A stretch of 64,000 nucleotides of DNA from Sphaerisporangium album (GTDB lineage: Bacteria > Actinomycetota > Actinomycetes > Streptosporangiales > Streptosporangiaceae): NCBI RefSeq assembly GCF_003323745.1, contig NZ_QOIL01000026.1, positions 82,524 to 146,523 of the forward strand. The letters run 5' to 3'. Below the pieces are notes generated by a model, which saw only the letters and a list, made by a program, of their open reading frames with translations, ran no database searches and was not told where the DNA came from. The translations under genes and the position numbers were made by a program. This document shows, piece by piece, positions 10,055-21,274 of the stretch (the stretch's first letter is position 1; every line of letters starts with the position of its first letter).

Positions 10055-10459
10055 CTAGGGCTGGGGTTCACCGGGGATGTCCGGCCAGGTGTTGGCGTTG
10101 ACGATCTTCCAGAACTCGTCGGGGGACTCCTTGGGGCGGTTGGAGTGGGCCTCCAGTTCGGCGGCGATGGCACGCTGCTCCTCGTAGGCGTCCTTCATCG
10201 CGTCGAGCCACTCGACCGGGTCGATGCCGGCCGCCTGGGCGGATCTGAGCGCCATGTCGGCGTACTGCTCCGGCGTCGCGTTGAACTTCCAGCCGGTGCG
10301 GGCGAGCAGCTGCTCGTCGGTGAGCTCGCCGCGCCGCCACGCGATCGTCTCGGCGAGATGCTCGGCCACGAACACCGCGTTGACGTACCCAGGAAGCATC
10401 GCCGCCAGCGCGACGGCCGCCCTCTTCTCTCCCGGTGACAAGGTGTCCCACTTCAGCAC
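10055..10459 (-). CDS. Hypothetical cytoplasmic protein, 134 aa
   Basis: The GTG at 10459 is preceded by GAGAGGAG at 8 nt, whereas the longer open frame overlaps the next small gene and lacks coding character. The protein is helical and acidic: LSPGEKRAAVALAAMLPGY, AETIAWRRGELTDEQLLA, WLDAMKDAYEEQRAIAAELE, and a Trp-containing tail EFWKIVNANTWPD. I do not recognise a family. It may be in one transcription unit with the 53-aa gene 90 bp upstream. Confidence 0.65.
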   Translation of the reverse strand: MLKWDTLSPGEKRAAVALAAMLPGYVNAVFVAEHLAETIAWRRGELTDEQLLARTGWKFNATPEQYADMALRSAQAAGIDPVEWLDAMKDAYEEQRAIAAELEAHSNRPKESPDEFWKIVNANTWPDIPGEPQP

Positions 10460-10548
10460 CCGCCGGCTCCTCTCCGCTCCCTCGGGCGCCACTGTAACTC
10501 TCGTCCGGGCCCGCCGCGAGGAACATGTCCGGCCGGCCCCGGCGAGGC

Positions 10549-10710
10549 TCAGTCGGTCACGACGAGGTCGGCCAGGTCGAGGTGCCGGGACAGCTCGGCC
10601 ACGTCCGTGTAGTAGGCCACGTAATCCCGGCCTCGGCGCACGCGCAACAAGGGCTGGTTGCCGAGGACCAGGGCCTCGACCTCGAATCCTCTGCTGTCGA
10701 CCCATTTCAC
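10549..10710 (-). CDS. Small conserved-looking protein, 53 aa
   Basis: A GTG at 10710 opens a 53-codon frame that ends at 10549. The product begins VKWVDSRGFEVEALVLG, continues with LLRVRRGRDYVAYYTDV and ends LDLADLVVTD. Its beta-strand-rich pattern resembles a small single-domain family I have seen in actinomycete genomes (substrate-free, unnamed). Third positions are strongly G/C, while the longer frame across the same bases is Arg/Pro-rich and looks like a shadow. It is shorter than usual ORF cut-offs and easily missed. Confidence 0.6.
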   Translation of the reverse strand: MKWVDSRGFEVEALVLGNQPLLRVRRGRDYVAYYTDVAELSRHLDLADLVVTD

Positions 10711-10921
10711 GCATTAGAGGCTATGAAGCCGCAGGTCAACGGGGGGCAAGAGATGCTGTGGATTTGCGCCTCAGTACCGTTGGGCGAGTGCAATGCACCT
10801 TTTGCCCGCGTCTGCCGGGGGCGTCCGTCCGGCCCGGCGCACTGCGTTCGGCCGTGGACGGCGCCCCGGCCCTCGCCGAGCGGTAATCTGCCTCAGGCGC
10901 AGAGGAAAGGGTGAGACGTCG

Positions 10922-11770
10922 GTGGGCTCCGAGTATGTACTGACCTTGTCCTGTCCGGACAAGCCGGGCGTGGTGGCGGCGGTCTCCGGGCTGCTGGCCG
11001 CGCGCCGGTGCAACATCACCGAGAGTCAGCAGTTCGGCGACCCGGTGGCCGGGCGCTTCTTCATGCGGGTCCAGTTCACCTCCTCGCTGATCGAGGACGA
11101 GCTGCGCACGGCCTTCGCGGCGCTCGTCCCCGAGCTCGCCATGGAGTTCCGCCTGCACGACCTCGCGGTCAAGCCCCGGGTGCTGGTGATGGTCAGCAAG
11201 CTCGGCCACTGCCTGAACGACCTGCTGTACCGCACGCGCTCGGGCCTGCTGGACATCGAGATCGTCGCCGTCGTCTCCAACCACCCCGACATGCGGCCGC
11301 TCACCCAGTCCTACGGCATCGACTACCACCACCTGCCGGTGACGCCCGAGACCAAGCCGCGCCAGGAGGCCGAGGTCCTCACGCTGGTCGAGCACTACCG
11401 CGCCGACCTGGTCGTGCTCGCCCGCTACATGCAGGTGCTCTCGGCGGACCTGTGCGCCAAGCTCAGCGGCAGGGTGATCAACATCCACCACTCGTTCCTG
11501 CCGTCGTTCAAGGGCGCCAAGCCCTACCACCAGGCGTACTCACGCGGGGTGAAGCTGATCGGCGCGACCGCGCACTACGTGACCGCCGACCTGGACGAGG
11601 GGCCGATCATCGAGCAGGAGGTCGCGCGGGTGGACCACACCCACTCGCCCGACGACCTGGCCGCGATGGGCCGGGACGTCGAGCGGCTCGCGCTCGCCCG
11701 GGCCGTCCGCTGGCACGCGGAACAGCGCGTGCTGCTGGACGGCCACAAGACGATCGTCTTCCCGCGCTGA
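10922..11770 (+). CDS. purU: Formyltetrahydrofolate deformylase
   Basis: 282 residues from a GTG. Residues 1-~80 form an ACT domain (YVLTLSCPDKPGVVAAVSGL). The rest is a formyltransferase-like hydrolase fold with SKLGHCLNDLL, VVLARYMQVLS, the catalytic INIHHSFLPSFKGAKPYHQA (Asn and His), and a terminal aspartate in DLDEGPIIEQEV. It converts 10-formyl-tetrahydrofolate to formate and tetrahydrofolate, balancing the C1 pool. The gene is monocistronic here and converges on the peptidase gene with a 9-bp gap. Confidence 0.95.
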   Translation: MGSEYVLTLSCPDKPGVVAAVSGLLAARRCNITESQQFGDPVAGRFFMRVQFTSSLIEDELRTAFAALVPELAMEFRLHDLAVKPRVLVMVSKLGHCLNDLLYRTRSGLLDIEIVAVVSNHPDMRPLTQSYGIDYHHLPVTPETKPRQEAEVLTLVEHYRADLVVLARYMQVLSADLCAKLSGRVINIHHSFLPSFKGAKPYHQAYSRGVKLIGATAHYVTADLDEGPIIEQEVARVDHTHSPDDLAAMGRDVERLALARAVRWHAEQRVLLDGHKTIVFPR

Positions 11771-11779
11771 GGTCGCCCC

Positions 11780-13852
<2,073 letters not shown>

Positions 13853-13968
13853 GTAGCGAGCTTATGGCACCCCCCTTACCGGTCGTGAGACATGGTTTTG
13901 ACAATCCCCGCCCCGGTGGCGGATCTGGTGGATCGTCACCGATCCAGAGTGATCTTTACCCAATAGGT

Positions 13969-13997
13969 TTGCTTACCAGGGCCAACCGGACATAAAA
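13969..13997 (+). promoter_or_regulatory. Predicted promoter in the spacer before the HNH gene
   Basis: TTGCTT (13969-13974), 17 bp, then ATAAAA (13992-13997) is the best promoter match in the 367-bp divergent spacer (13853-14219). If it is used, the HNH mRNA has a leader of roughly 220 nt, in which I see no known riboswitch. Confidence 0.35.
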
Positions 13998-14219
13998 CGG
14001 AAGGCGGGGTCTTGGAGACACGACCGTTAATTGGGGTGGCGGGAGAGTCGACGGAAAGGCCACACTTGCTGAAGGGCGGTGCCGTGGAACCCATCCGCTG
14101 GGCCGTCCGGCGGAGGTCCACGTGACGGAATCATCCGGGGCCCAAGACGACGGGCCGCAAGACGGGGTGCGCTGCGGCGCATCCCTTTCGACGACCTACA
14201 TGGCAAGAAGGGCCGGCTG

Positions 14220-14729
14220 ATGCGCCAGGTCCTGCTGCTGAACGCCACCTTCGAGCCGCTGACCACGCTCAACCTGCACCGGGCCGTCGTGCTCGTGATC
14301 AGGGAGAAGGCGGACGTCGTCCATCGTGACGGCCGGGGTGCGGTGCTGCGCTCCGCGTCGCGGACGGTGGACGTCCCCTCGGTCATCCGGTTGAGGAGAT
14401 ATGTCCGCATTCCTTACCGCTCGCGCATCCCGCTGACCCGGGCCGCGCTCATGCGCAGGGACGACTACCGGTGCGCGTACTGCGGCCAGCGCGCGGAGAC
14501 CATCGACCACGTGCTGCCCCGCTCGCGGGGCGGTCTCCACACGTGGGAGAACTGCGTCGCCTCGTGCATGCAGTGCAACCACCGCAAGGCCGACCGTCTG
14601 CTGGAAGAGATCGGCTGGTCGCTGCGCGTGGCGCCGATCGTCCCGAGAGGCGTCCACTGGCGGCTCATCGGGGCCCAGTTCGACGGCGACCCGCAGTGGG
14701 CGCCCTACCTCGCCGAGACGGCGGCCTGA
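14220..14729 (+). CDS. HNH endonuclease family protein
   Basis: 169 residues; ATG at 14220 preceded by AAGAAGGG. The N-terminal half (RQVLLLNATFEPLTTLNLHRA) is typical of a widespread chromosomal HNH family. The nuclease motif is complete: YRCAYCGQRA (first Cys pair), TIDHVLPRSRGGLHTWENC (His-Asp and Asn) and CMQCNHRKADR (second Cys pair). The family is nearly universal in actinobacteria, but its target is unknown. Nothing around it suggests a toxin-immunity or restriction role. Confidence 0.9.
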   Translation: MRQVLLLNATFEPLTTLNLHRAVVLVIREKADVVHRDGRGAVLRSASRTVDVPSVIRLRRYVRIPYRSRIPLTRAALMRRDDYRCAYCGQRAETIDHVLPRSRGGLHTWENCVASCMQCNHRKADRLLEEIGWSLRVAPIVPRGVHWRLIGAQFDGDPQWAPYLAETAA

Positions 14730-14845
14730 CGCGCGTCCTCGGGGGCCGGAACGCCATCCAGGCTCCGGCCCCGAGGGGTCGTACGGCGAGGCCGGTGTGC
14801 CCTGGCGGGTGCCGCCGGCCGCCCTGTTCGTCGTACCCTGAGGGC

Positions 14846-15052
14846 ATGCCGCGTTACGACTACCGCTGCCGCGCCTGCGGATCGACCTTCGAGCTCTCGC
14901 GCCCCATGTCCGCCGCGAGCGACGCCGCCGTCTGCCCCGAGGGGCACGACGACACGGTGAAGCTGCTGTCGACGGTCGCCGTCACGGGCGGCGCCCAGGC
15001 CCCCCGCCCCAGCGGGGGAGGCGGCTGCTGCGGCGGAGGCTGCTGCGGCTGA
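14846..15052 (+). CDS. FmdB-type zinc ribbon protein
   Basis: 68 residues. The start MPRYDYRCRACGSTFEL is the hallmark of FmdB-family regulatory zinc ribbons; a CxxC knuckle is followed by a single further Cys in VCPEGH. The C-terminus is a Gly/Cys run (CCGGGCCG) preceded by PRPSGGGG, a tail seen in many family members. The family may bind metal or nucleic acid; function is unproven. The gene is 116 bp downstream of the HNH gene, same strand. Confidence 0.85.
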   Translation: MPRYDYRCRACGSTFELSRPMSAASDAAVCPEGHDDTVKLLSTVAVTGGAQAPRPSGGGGCCGGGCCG

Positions 15053-15191
15053 CGCCCTTCGCTCCCCGGGTCACCCCACCCCGGTCCACACCGCCCGCGG
15101 GACGTGACCGCGTCCCTGCGCTCACGTCCCGGCACGCGTGCAGGAGAGCCACCGGCCGGGATCAGGGCCCGGCCGGGGCCGAAGGTGTCTG

Positions 15192-15668
15192 TCAGGCGGC
15201 CTTTCTGCGCTGGAACGGCAGGTACCGCTCGGCGCGGTGGGGGCGCGCGGGGACCAGCGTCGGCTCCACCGCGACGATGCGGTCGAACCGGAACGCCCGG
15301 ATGCCCGCCGCCGTGCGGCACCAGCCCACGAGATACCAGTGGTCGCGGTGGACCAGGCAGGTGACCGGCTCGACGTCACGCGACGTGACGCGGCCGCCGG
15401 CGTCGCGATAGTGGAGCCGCACGACCTGACGGCCGGTCACCGCGCCGGCGATCGTGCGTGCGCGCCTCGCGACATCGGGAGGCAGGGGTGTGGTCAGCGT
15501 GTCCAGCGTCTCGGTGATCACCTCGTCGTCGAGGTCGAGCTGTTCGAAAACCGAGCGCAGGCCCCGGCGGGCGGTCACCGCTTGGGGACCTTCTCCGAGA
15601 TGGGCCAAAGACAAGGCTAGAGCGGCGATTTCGGCGGTCGTCAGAAGGGGCGTGGTGACGTTTGCCAT
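15192..15668 (-). CDS. WYL-domain protein lacking a DNA-binding domain
   Basis: 158 residues from an ATG at 15668. The C-terminal ~95 residues are a WYL ligand-sensing domain: VTGRQVVRLHYRDAGGR, the signature DHWYLVGWCR, and AFRFDRIVAVEPT. The first 60 residues are helical (LTTAEIAALALSLAHLG ... GLRSVFEQLDLDDEVITETL) and resemble the linker of full-length DeoR-WYL regulators. No HTH is present here or in the open frame upstream. It may bind nucleotides or oligonucleotides, or partner another regulator. Confidence 0.82.
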   Translation of the reverse strand: MANVTTPLLTTAEIAALALSLAHLGEGPQAVTARRGLRSVFEQLDLDDEVITETLDTLTTPLPPDVARRARTIAGAVTGRQVVRLHYRDAGGRVTSRDVEPVTCLVHRDHWYLVGWCRTAAGIRAFRFDRIVAVEPTLVPARPHRAERYLPFQRRKAA

Positions 15669-15816
15669 ACGCCAACAGTACCGCCGGGCACCGACATTTT
15701 TCGAACACCCGACCCCGGAACGGCCATCTGCGGGGCGACTCTTCGTGACCTGCGGGTGACGGTCACCTAACCCCCGCGAGGGTGCGGCCCGCGCGGGCCG
15801 CACCCGGGTCCGAAGA

Positions 15817-17655
15817 TCAGCGGGAGAGCTGGGACAGGTCGCGCGAGGCGCCCGTCGAGGCCGAGGTCGTGAGCGCGGCGTACGCCTGCAGCGCCGCGCT
15901 GACCGGGCGGGTGCGCTCGCGCGGGCGGTAGGAGCCGAGCTCGGCCAGCACGCGCTCGCGGCGCGCCGCCAGCTCGGCCTCGGCGACCTTGAGCTCGATG
16001 CTCCGCCCGGGGATGTCGATCTCGATCAGGTCGCCGTCCTCGACCAGGGCGATGATGCCGCCCTCGGCGGCCTCGGGCGAGGCGTGGCCGATGGACAGAC
16101 CGGACGTCCCGCCGGAGAACCGCCCGTCGGTGACGAGCGCGCACGCCTTTCCGAGGCCCCTGCCCTTCAGGAAGCTCGTCGGGTAGAGCATCTCCTGCAT
16201 GCCGGGACCGCCCTTGGGCCCCTCGTAGCGGATCACCACGACGTCGCCGGCCGACACGCGCTTGCCGAGGATGCCCTCGACCGCGTCCTCCTGCGACTCG
16301 AACACCACCGCCGGGCCGCTGAACTTCCAGATCGACTCGTCGACGCCCGCCGTCTTGACGATCGCGCCGTCGGGCGCGAGGTTGCCGTACAGCACCGCCA
16401 GGCCGCCGTCACGGGTGTAGGCGTGGTCGAGGTCGCGGATGCAGCCCTCGGCGCGGTCCACGTCCAGCGAGTCCCACCGGGCGTCCTGCGAGTAGGCCTT
16501 GACCGTGCGGACGTTGCCCGGCGCGGCGTGCCACAGCTCCAGCGCCTCGTCGGTGACGGTGGGGGACTGAGGATCCCAGGCGGCGAGGTACTCGGTCAGG
16601 GAGGACGCGTGGATGCTGTGCGCGTCGCGGTGCAGCAGCCCCGCGCGGTCCAGCTCGCCCAGGATGCCCGGGATGCCGCCCGCCCGGTGGACGTCCTCGA
16701 CGTGGTACTTCGCCGTCGCGGGCGCGACCTTGCACAGGCACGGCACCCGCAGCGAGAGCTCGTTGATCTCCTTCAGGCCGAAGTCGACGCCCGCCTCGCG
16801 GGCCGCGGCCAGCAGGTGGAGGATCGTGTTCGTCGAGCCGCCCATCGCGACGTCCAGCGCCATGGCGTTCTCGAACGCGTCACGGGTGGCGATGCCGCGC
16901 GGCAGCACCGACGCGTCGTCCTGCTCGTAGTAACGCCGGGTGATCTCGACGACCTGGCGCCCGGCCCGCTCGAACAGGGCCTTGCGGGCCTTGTGGGTGG
17001 CGAGCGTGGTGCCGTTGCCCGGCAGGGCCAGGCCGATCGCCTCGGTGAGGCAGTTCATCGAGTTGGCGGTGAACATGCCGCTACAGGACCCGCAGGTCGG
17101 GCAGGCGTTCTCCTCCATCTCCAGCAGCTCGGCGTCCGACACGCTGTCGTCCGCCGCGGCGATCATGGGGTCGATCAGGTCGAGCTTGCGGCCCGAGGTC
17201 TTGCCGGCCTCCATGGGTCCGCCGGAGACGAAGACCGTCGGGATGTTGAGCCGGAACGCGGCCAGCAGCATGCCGGGCGTGATCTTGTCGCAGTTGGAGA
17301 CGCAGACCAGCGCGTCGGCGCAGTGGGCGTTGACCATGTACTCGACCGCGTCGGCGATCAGCTCGCGGGAGGGCAGGGAGTAGAGCATGCCCCCGTGGCC
17401 CATGGCGATGCCGTCGTCGACCGCGATGGTGTTGAACTCGCGGGGGATGGCCCCGGCCTCGCGCACGCCGCTCGCCACCACGTCGGCCACCTCGCGCAGG
17501 TGCACGTGGCCGGGGACGAACTGGGTGAAGCTGTTGGCCACCGCGACGATCGGCTTGCCGAGGTCGCCGCCGGCTACGCCCGTGGCCCGGAGCAGGGCGC
17601 GGGCCCCCGCCATGTTCCTGCCATGAGTGACCGTACGAGACCTGAGGGCCGGCAT
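15817..17655 (-). CDS. ilvD: Dihydroxy-acid dehydratase
   Basis: 612 residues, matching the long Escherichia coli-type enzyme. It starts [20 protein letters not shown]. Iron-sulfur ligands lie in [13 protein letters not shown] and [20 protein letters not shown]; a further conserved block is [20 protein letters not shown] near the C-terminus. It dehydrates 2,3-dihydroxy-isovalerate and -methylvalerate, the penultimate common step of valine and isoleucine synthesis. No other ilv gene is nearby. The leader (17656-17720) has a small CCTTCC/GGAAGG hairpin but no clear attenuator. Confidence 0.96.
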   Translation of the reverse strand: MPALRSRTVTHGRNMAGARALLRATGVAGGDLGKPIVAVANSFTQFVPGHVHLREVADVVASGVREAGAIPREFNTIAVDDGIAMGHGGMLYSLPSRELIADAVEYMVNAHCADALVCVSNCDKITPGMLLAAFRLNIPTVFVSGGPMEAGKTSGRKLDLIDPMIAAADDSVSDAELLEMEENACPTCGSCSGMFTANSMNCLTEAIGLALPGNGTTLATHKARKALFERAGRQVVEITRRYYEQDDASVLPRGIATRDAFENAMALDVAMGGSTNTILHLLAAAREAGVDFGLKEINELSLRVPCLCKVAPATAKYHVEDVHRAGGIPGILGELDRAGLLHRDAHSIHASSLTEYLAAWDPQSPTVTDEALELWHAAPGNVRTVKAYSQDARWDSLDVDRAEGCIRDLDHAYTRDGGLAVLYGNLAPDGAIVKTAGVDESIWKFSGPAVVFESQEDAVEGILGKRVSAGDVVVIRYEGPKGGPGMQEMLYPTSFLKGRGLGKACALVTDGRFSGGTSGLSIGHASPEAAEGGIIALVEDGDLIEIDIPGRSIELKVAEAELAARRERVLAELGSYRPRERTRPVSAALQAYAALTTSASTGASRDLSQLSR

Positions 17656-17789
17656 GACCGTTCTCCCATCCGACGACTACCGCTGAGCCTTCCAGGCGGA
17701 AGGTTCCACGCTGAGTCTTCAAATGGTACGGCCAACGCCCGCCTGACGAGACCCGCGGTCCACGGGCCGGACACCGTGGGTGCGGAGAC

Positions 17790-17841
17790 CCTTCGGGGTT
17801 CCCGGGGGCAGTGGTGGATCAGGTGACGGGAACCCCGAAGG
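17790..17841 (-). terminator. Strong stem-loop terminator of the NERD gene
   Basis: CCTTCGGGGTTCCCG (17790-17804) and its exact complement (17827-17841) form a 15-bp perfect stem with a 22-nt loop. It is just past the stop of the NERD-domain gene and upstream of ilvD on the same strand, so it probably insulates ilvD from read-through. Confidence 0.7.
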
Positions 17842-17853
17842 ACCTTTGGACGG

Positions 17854-18681
17854 TCAGCTCTCGGGATAGCGCGCCGGGAGGACCTGCTCGGCGGCGGCGT
17901 AGATGGCCTCGACCTCGTCCTCGGTCAGGGAACGTTCCCGGTTGGTGATCCACTTGCGCACGCGCGAGCCGTCGAAGACGTCCACCTCGCGGATGTTGAG
18001 GATCTTCCACGGGATCGCCGGGCCGTAGATCGCCAGGGACGGCACCACGGTGATCTCGCGCCCCAGCGCCTTGCCGATCAGCTCGCTCGCCTGGGACGCC
18101 TCCCAGCGGGCCTCGTCGAGACGAGGCTTCTGGTTGAACGGGCCGTGGAACAGCTTGCGGTGGGACTGGACCCGGACCGGAAGCCGTTTGTCCCAGTTCT
18201 CGGAGTCGACCGCGTAAACCCCGGTGGGCCCGACGACCAGGTGGTCGACCTGGGCGTCGCTGTCCGGGAAGCCGCGGGCGTGCAGCGTGAGGTAGCCGTT
18301 GCGTTCGAGCTTCTTCAGCTGCGCCTCGGTGCGGCGCTCGGCCGCCGAGGCGCGCCGCCAGGGCCCGATCGTCGAGCTCGTGCGCGCACGGTAGACGGTA
18401 TGGGCGATCGCGGCGAGGATCGCGGCGACCAGCCCGAGGCGCCAGCTCCACATGGGGATGCCCACGAGGAGCGCCGCGCCGGCGGAGATGAGGGCGCGCA
18501 CCCGCAGATGCCGGTATTTGGGTTGCTGAAGCAGCGCGACGAGAGAGACGCGCTCGATGGGCGCGTACGTCGCCTCGGGGGCCGGGGGCCGTGATTTCGG
18601 CTCCGAGGGGCGGTCACTCACCCAAATTGGTGACGTATTGTGACCGTCGTCAGGTTCTAGACCGGAATCCACGTAACTCAC
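17854..18681 (-). CDS. NERD-domain membrane protein
   Basis: 275 residues from a GTG. A charged, Pro-rich N-terminus (residues 1-~45) leads to a hydrophobic hairpin (ALISAGAALLVGIPMW ... LGLVAAILAAIAHTVY). A NERD nuclease-related domain then begins with GYLTLHARGFPDSDAQVDHLVVGPTGVY and VDSENW; the D-x-D-H core and the later Gln/Lys positions fit the family. A C-terminal helical tail carries ERSLTEDEVEAIYAAAEQVL. The function of NERD proteins is mostly unknown; the fold is related to restriction-type nucleases. Confidence 0.85.
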   Translation of the reverse strand: MSYVDSGLEPDDGHNTSPIWVSDRPSEPKSRPPAPEATYAPIERVSLVALLQQPKYRHLRVRALISAGAALLVGIPMWSWRLGLVAAILAAIAHTVYRARTSSTIGPWRRASAAERRTEAQLKKLERNGYLTLHARGFPDSDAQVDHLVVGPTGVYAVDSENWDKRLPVRVQSHRKLFHGPFNQKPRLDEARWEASQASELIGKALGREITVVPSLAIYGPAIPWKILNIREVDVFDGSRVRKWITNRERSLTEDEVEAIYAAAEQVLPARYPES

Positions 18682-18768
18682 GGTAGTTGAGACTCAAGGG
18701 TGTGCCTAGTGTTGTCTAGTTCACATTTTTGTGGCCGCACGTTCCCGCATCGTAGGGCGAAAAGCCGG

Positions 18769-18817
18769 GTATCTAGCTCTTTTCTCTCTAGATAACTCGT
18801 GGTCACAGGCCCTACTG
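18769..18817 (+). promoter_or_regulatory. A/T-rich divergent promoter region of the amidase gene
   Basis: TACTGT (18812-18817) lies 9 nt before the amidase GTG, the geometry of leaderless actinobacterial promoters. Just upstream, ATCTAG (18769-18774) and CTAGAT (about 18788-18793) form an inverted repeat, a possible operator. The block is notably less G/C-rich than its surroundings. Confidence 0.35.
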
Positions 18818-18826
18818 TGCGAAAGC

Positions 18827-20245
18827 GTGGCGCACATACATGATCTCACAGTCCTGGAGCAGGCCGCGGCCGTGCGATCCAGGGAGCTGTCGCCGGTCGA
18901 GATCACCAAGCACTATCTGGAGCGCGTCGAGCGGCTCGACTCCGAGGTCGGGGCCTTCGTCACGCTGACCCGCGAGCGCGCGCTGGAGCAGGCGCGCGAG
19001 GCCGAGGAACTGGCGATGCGCGGCGGCGACCTTCCGCCGCTGCTCGGCGTCCCCGTCCCGATCAAGGACCTCAACCTCGTCAAGGACGTCCCCGTCCGGT
19101 TCGGCTCGGCGACCTACGACGGCTTCGTCTCGCCCGTGAGCGACAGCGTCGTCGACCGCCTGCGGGACGCCGGCACGATCATGCTGGGCAAGACCGCCAC
19201 GCCGGAGTTCGGCCTCCCCTGCTACACCGAGACCGATGTCTCGCCCCCGTCCCGCACGCCGTGGGACCTGACCCGGTCGGCGGGCGGTTCCAGTGGCGGC
19301 GCGGCGGCGGCGGTCGCGGCGGGCCTCGCCCCCGCCGCGCACGGCAGCGACGGCGCCGGGTCGATCCGCATCCCCGCCTCGGTGTGCGGCCTGTTCGGCC
19401 TGAAGCCCACGCGCGGGCGCATCTCGTTCGCGCCCGTGGTCCCCGACCTGGCGGGGCTGTCCACCAACGGCCCGATCACCCGCACGGTCGCCGACGCCGC
19501 CGCGCTGCTCGAGATCATGGCGCACAACCAGCCGGGCGACCTGTACTTCGCCCCGCCGTCCCCGGTCGGCTTCACCGAGGCGGTCACGCGCCCGCCCGGC
19601 CGGCTCAGGATCGGCCGGTACGCCACCGCCGTCGTGCCCGGCACCGAGGTCCACCCCGACGTGCTCGCCGCCTACGAGAGCGCCTCGGAGCTGCTGGCCT
19701 CGCTCGGCCACGAGATCGTCGACATGCCCTCGCCCTTCGACGCCTCCATCGTGGGCGAGTTCGAGAAGCTGTGGTTCTGCTTCGCGTGCATGCACCCGGT
19801 GGACCCCTCGCTGGAGCCGAAGCTGCGGCCCCTCACGCGGTGGCTGCGCGAGCGCGGCTTCGCCACCAGCGCCCCGGCCTTCCTGCAGGCCCAGGCCGCC
19901 CTGCAGACCGCGACGCGGTTCGCGTTCCTCGTGATGAACGAGTTCGACGCGGTGCTCACGCCCACCGTCACCCAGCCTCCCGTGCCCGTGGGCTGGTTCG
20001 AGGACGTCGAGGACCCGAAGGAGACGTTCGACCGCATGGAGCGCTTCGCGCCCTTCGCGGCGACGTACAACGTCAGCGGCCAGCCCGCAGTCAACCTGCC
20101 CCTGTACTGGACGGACGCCGGGCTGCCCATCGGTGTGATGCTCGCGGGCCGTTTCGGCGACGAGGCCACGCTGATCTCGCTGTCGGCGCAGGTCGAGGCG
20201 GCCGTCGGCGGGTTCTGGGGGGAGCGGCGCCCGGCGATCTGGTGA
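18827..20245 (+). CDS. Amidase-signature family hydrolase
   Basis: 472 residues from a GTG at 18827. The Ser-Ser-Lys triad is in place: Lys in LLGVPVPIKDLNLVKDVP, and two Ser in TRSAGGSSGGAAAAVAAGL and HGSDGAGSIRIPASVCGLFG. The C-terminal NVSGQPAVNLPLYWTDAGLP is typical of the indoleacetamide/6-aminohexanoate-type amidases, rather than GatA, which would sit with gatB/C. It hydrolyses an amide of unknown structure in the cytoplasm. No coding signal is seen further upstream, and there is no Shine-Dalgarno, consistent with a leaderless mRNA. Confidence 0.92.
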   Translation: MAHIHDLTVLEQAAAVRSRELSPVEITKHYLERVERLDSEVGAFVTLTRERALEQAREAEELAMRGGDLPPLLGVPVPIKDLNLVKDVPVRFGSATYDGFVSPVSDSVVDRLRDAGTIMLGKTATPEFGLPCYTETDVSPPSRTPWDLTRSAGGSSGGAAAAVAAGLAPAAHGSDGAGSIRIPASVCGLFGLKPTRGRISFAPVVPDLAGLSTNGPITRTVADAAALLEIMAHNQPGDLYFAPPSPVGFTEAVTRPPGRLRIGRYATAVVPGTEVHPDVLAAYESASELLASLGHEIVDMPSPFDASIVGEFEKLWFCFACMHPVDPSLEPKLRPLTRWLRERGFATSAPAFLQAQAALQTATRFAFLVMNEFDAVLTPTVTQPPVPVGWFEDVEDPKETFDRMERFAPFAATYNVSGQPAVNLPLYWTDAGLPIGVMLAGRFGDEATLISLSAQVEAAVGGFWGERRPAIW

Positions 20246-20269
20246 GATCGCGGGGCGCCTTCGTGACGC

Positions 20270-21262
20270 TCACAGGTGGCGGCCGTGCGTCACCGGCACG
20301 CCGAGCAGCCTGACCAGCTCGCCCGCGACGTCCGCGAGCAGCGTCGCGGGCGGGATCGGCGCGCCCGCCACCGCGCCGAACAGGCTCGGCAGGCCCGGCA
20401 GCGGGAAGCCGTCGTCCCGGGTCGCGCGGTTGCCCACGCCGTTCTTGTCCAGGTGGGCACGGCTGCGCGTCCAGGCGTCCAGCACCTCCTCCGGCGAGGG
20501 CACCCCGAAGCCGTGGCCCACGGGGGCGGCGTGGCGCAGGCGCACCAGCGGGGTGTCGGCGAACGTCAGCGCCACCTTGCATCGCACGGCGAGGGTCTCG
20601 CGCTCCCCCTCGGGGATCCAGTCCATCGCCGTGCACGGCCTGCGGCACCGGGCCACGCACGTCGCGAGCGCCCCCGCGAGCTGGCTGTGCTGGCGGTCGA
20701 AGTACGCCCGCCAGCCCTCCGGCGGCTCGTGGGCGACCCGCAGCGTGCGCTCGGCGGCCGATTTCTCCGACTTCGTGTGGTCGCAGTCGCGGTCGCCGAT
20801 CACGCCGAACCGGCTTCCCTCGGCGCGCAGCCCCTCCGGCCAGCGCGCCGGGTCGCCCGAGTGGCCGAGCACCGGCTCGAACGCCAGCAGGGGCAGGTAC
20901 TCCCCGGCGATGTGCAGCGCGGCCATCATCGAGCTCAGCTCGCGCCGCTCCCAGCGGATCCTGATGACCTCCAGCAGCAGGCCGTAGGCGGGTCTGAGCG
21001 AGGCCAGGGCTCCGCGCGGCTGCTCGCGGGGCGTCTGCGGCATGTGGCAGTCACGCGCCCGCCGCCGCAGGTCCCCGCGTACGGCCTTGTGGTCGACCTC
21101 GGCGGCGAAATCCTCGGCGTCCAGCGTCAGCAGGCGCTGCCCGAACTCGCACAGCGCGGGGATCAGCACGGCCTCCGGCACCACCTGGGGGGCCAGGGCG
21201 CCGAGGTCGGCGAACGCGTACCTGCGTGCGAGCTCGGTGAGAAGGTCGAGGGGCGAGTTCAC
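20270..21262 (-). CDS. Hypothetical protein, 330 aa
   Basis: Starts at a GTG (21262) with GAGAGGG 7 nt upstream. No family recognised. The protein is soluble and mainly helical, with several conserved-looking polar clusters: AEVDHKAVRGDLRRRARDC, GDRDCDHTKSEKSAAERTL, CVARCRRPCTAMDWIPEGE and AWTRSRAHLDKNGVGN. The paired Cys in the third cluster could bind metal. It ends only 24 bp from the amidase stop (convergent) and starts 12 bp after the DUF2207 stop, so it is probably the last gene of the lemA operon. Confidence 0.75.
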   Translation of the reverse strand: MNSPLDLLTELARRYAFADLGALAPQVVPEAVLIPALCEFGQRLLTLDAEDFAAEVDHKAVRGDLRRRARDCHMPQTPREQPRGALASLRPAYGLLLEVIRIRWERRELSSMMAALHIAGEYLPLLAFEPVLGHSGDPARWPEGLRAEGSRFGVIGDRDCDHTKSEKSAAERTLRVAHEPPEGWRAYFDRQHSQLAGALATCVARCRRPCTAMDWIPEGERETLAVRCKVALTFADTPLVRLRHAAPVGHGFGVPSPEEVLDAWTRSRAHLDKNGVGNRATRDDGFPLPGLPSLFGAVAGAPIPPATLLADVAGELVRLLGVPVTHGRHL

Positions 21263-21274
21263 CAAGCCACCCTC

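Noticed and set aside
17656..17725. Attenuator leader peptide before ilvD
   Set aside because: Only a 6-bp hairpin and no run of Ile/Val/Leu codons; not enough to call.
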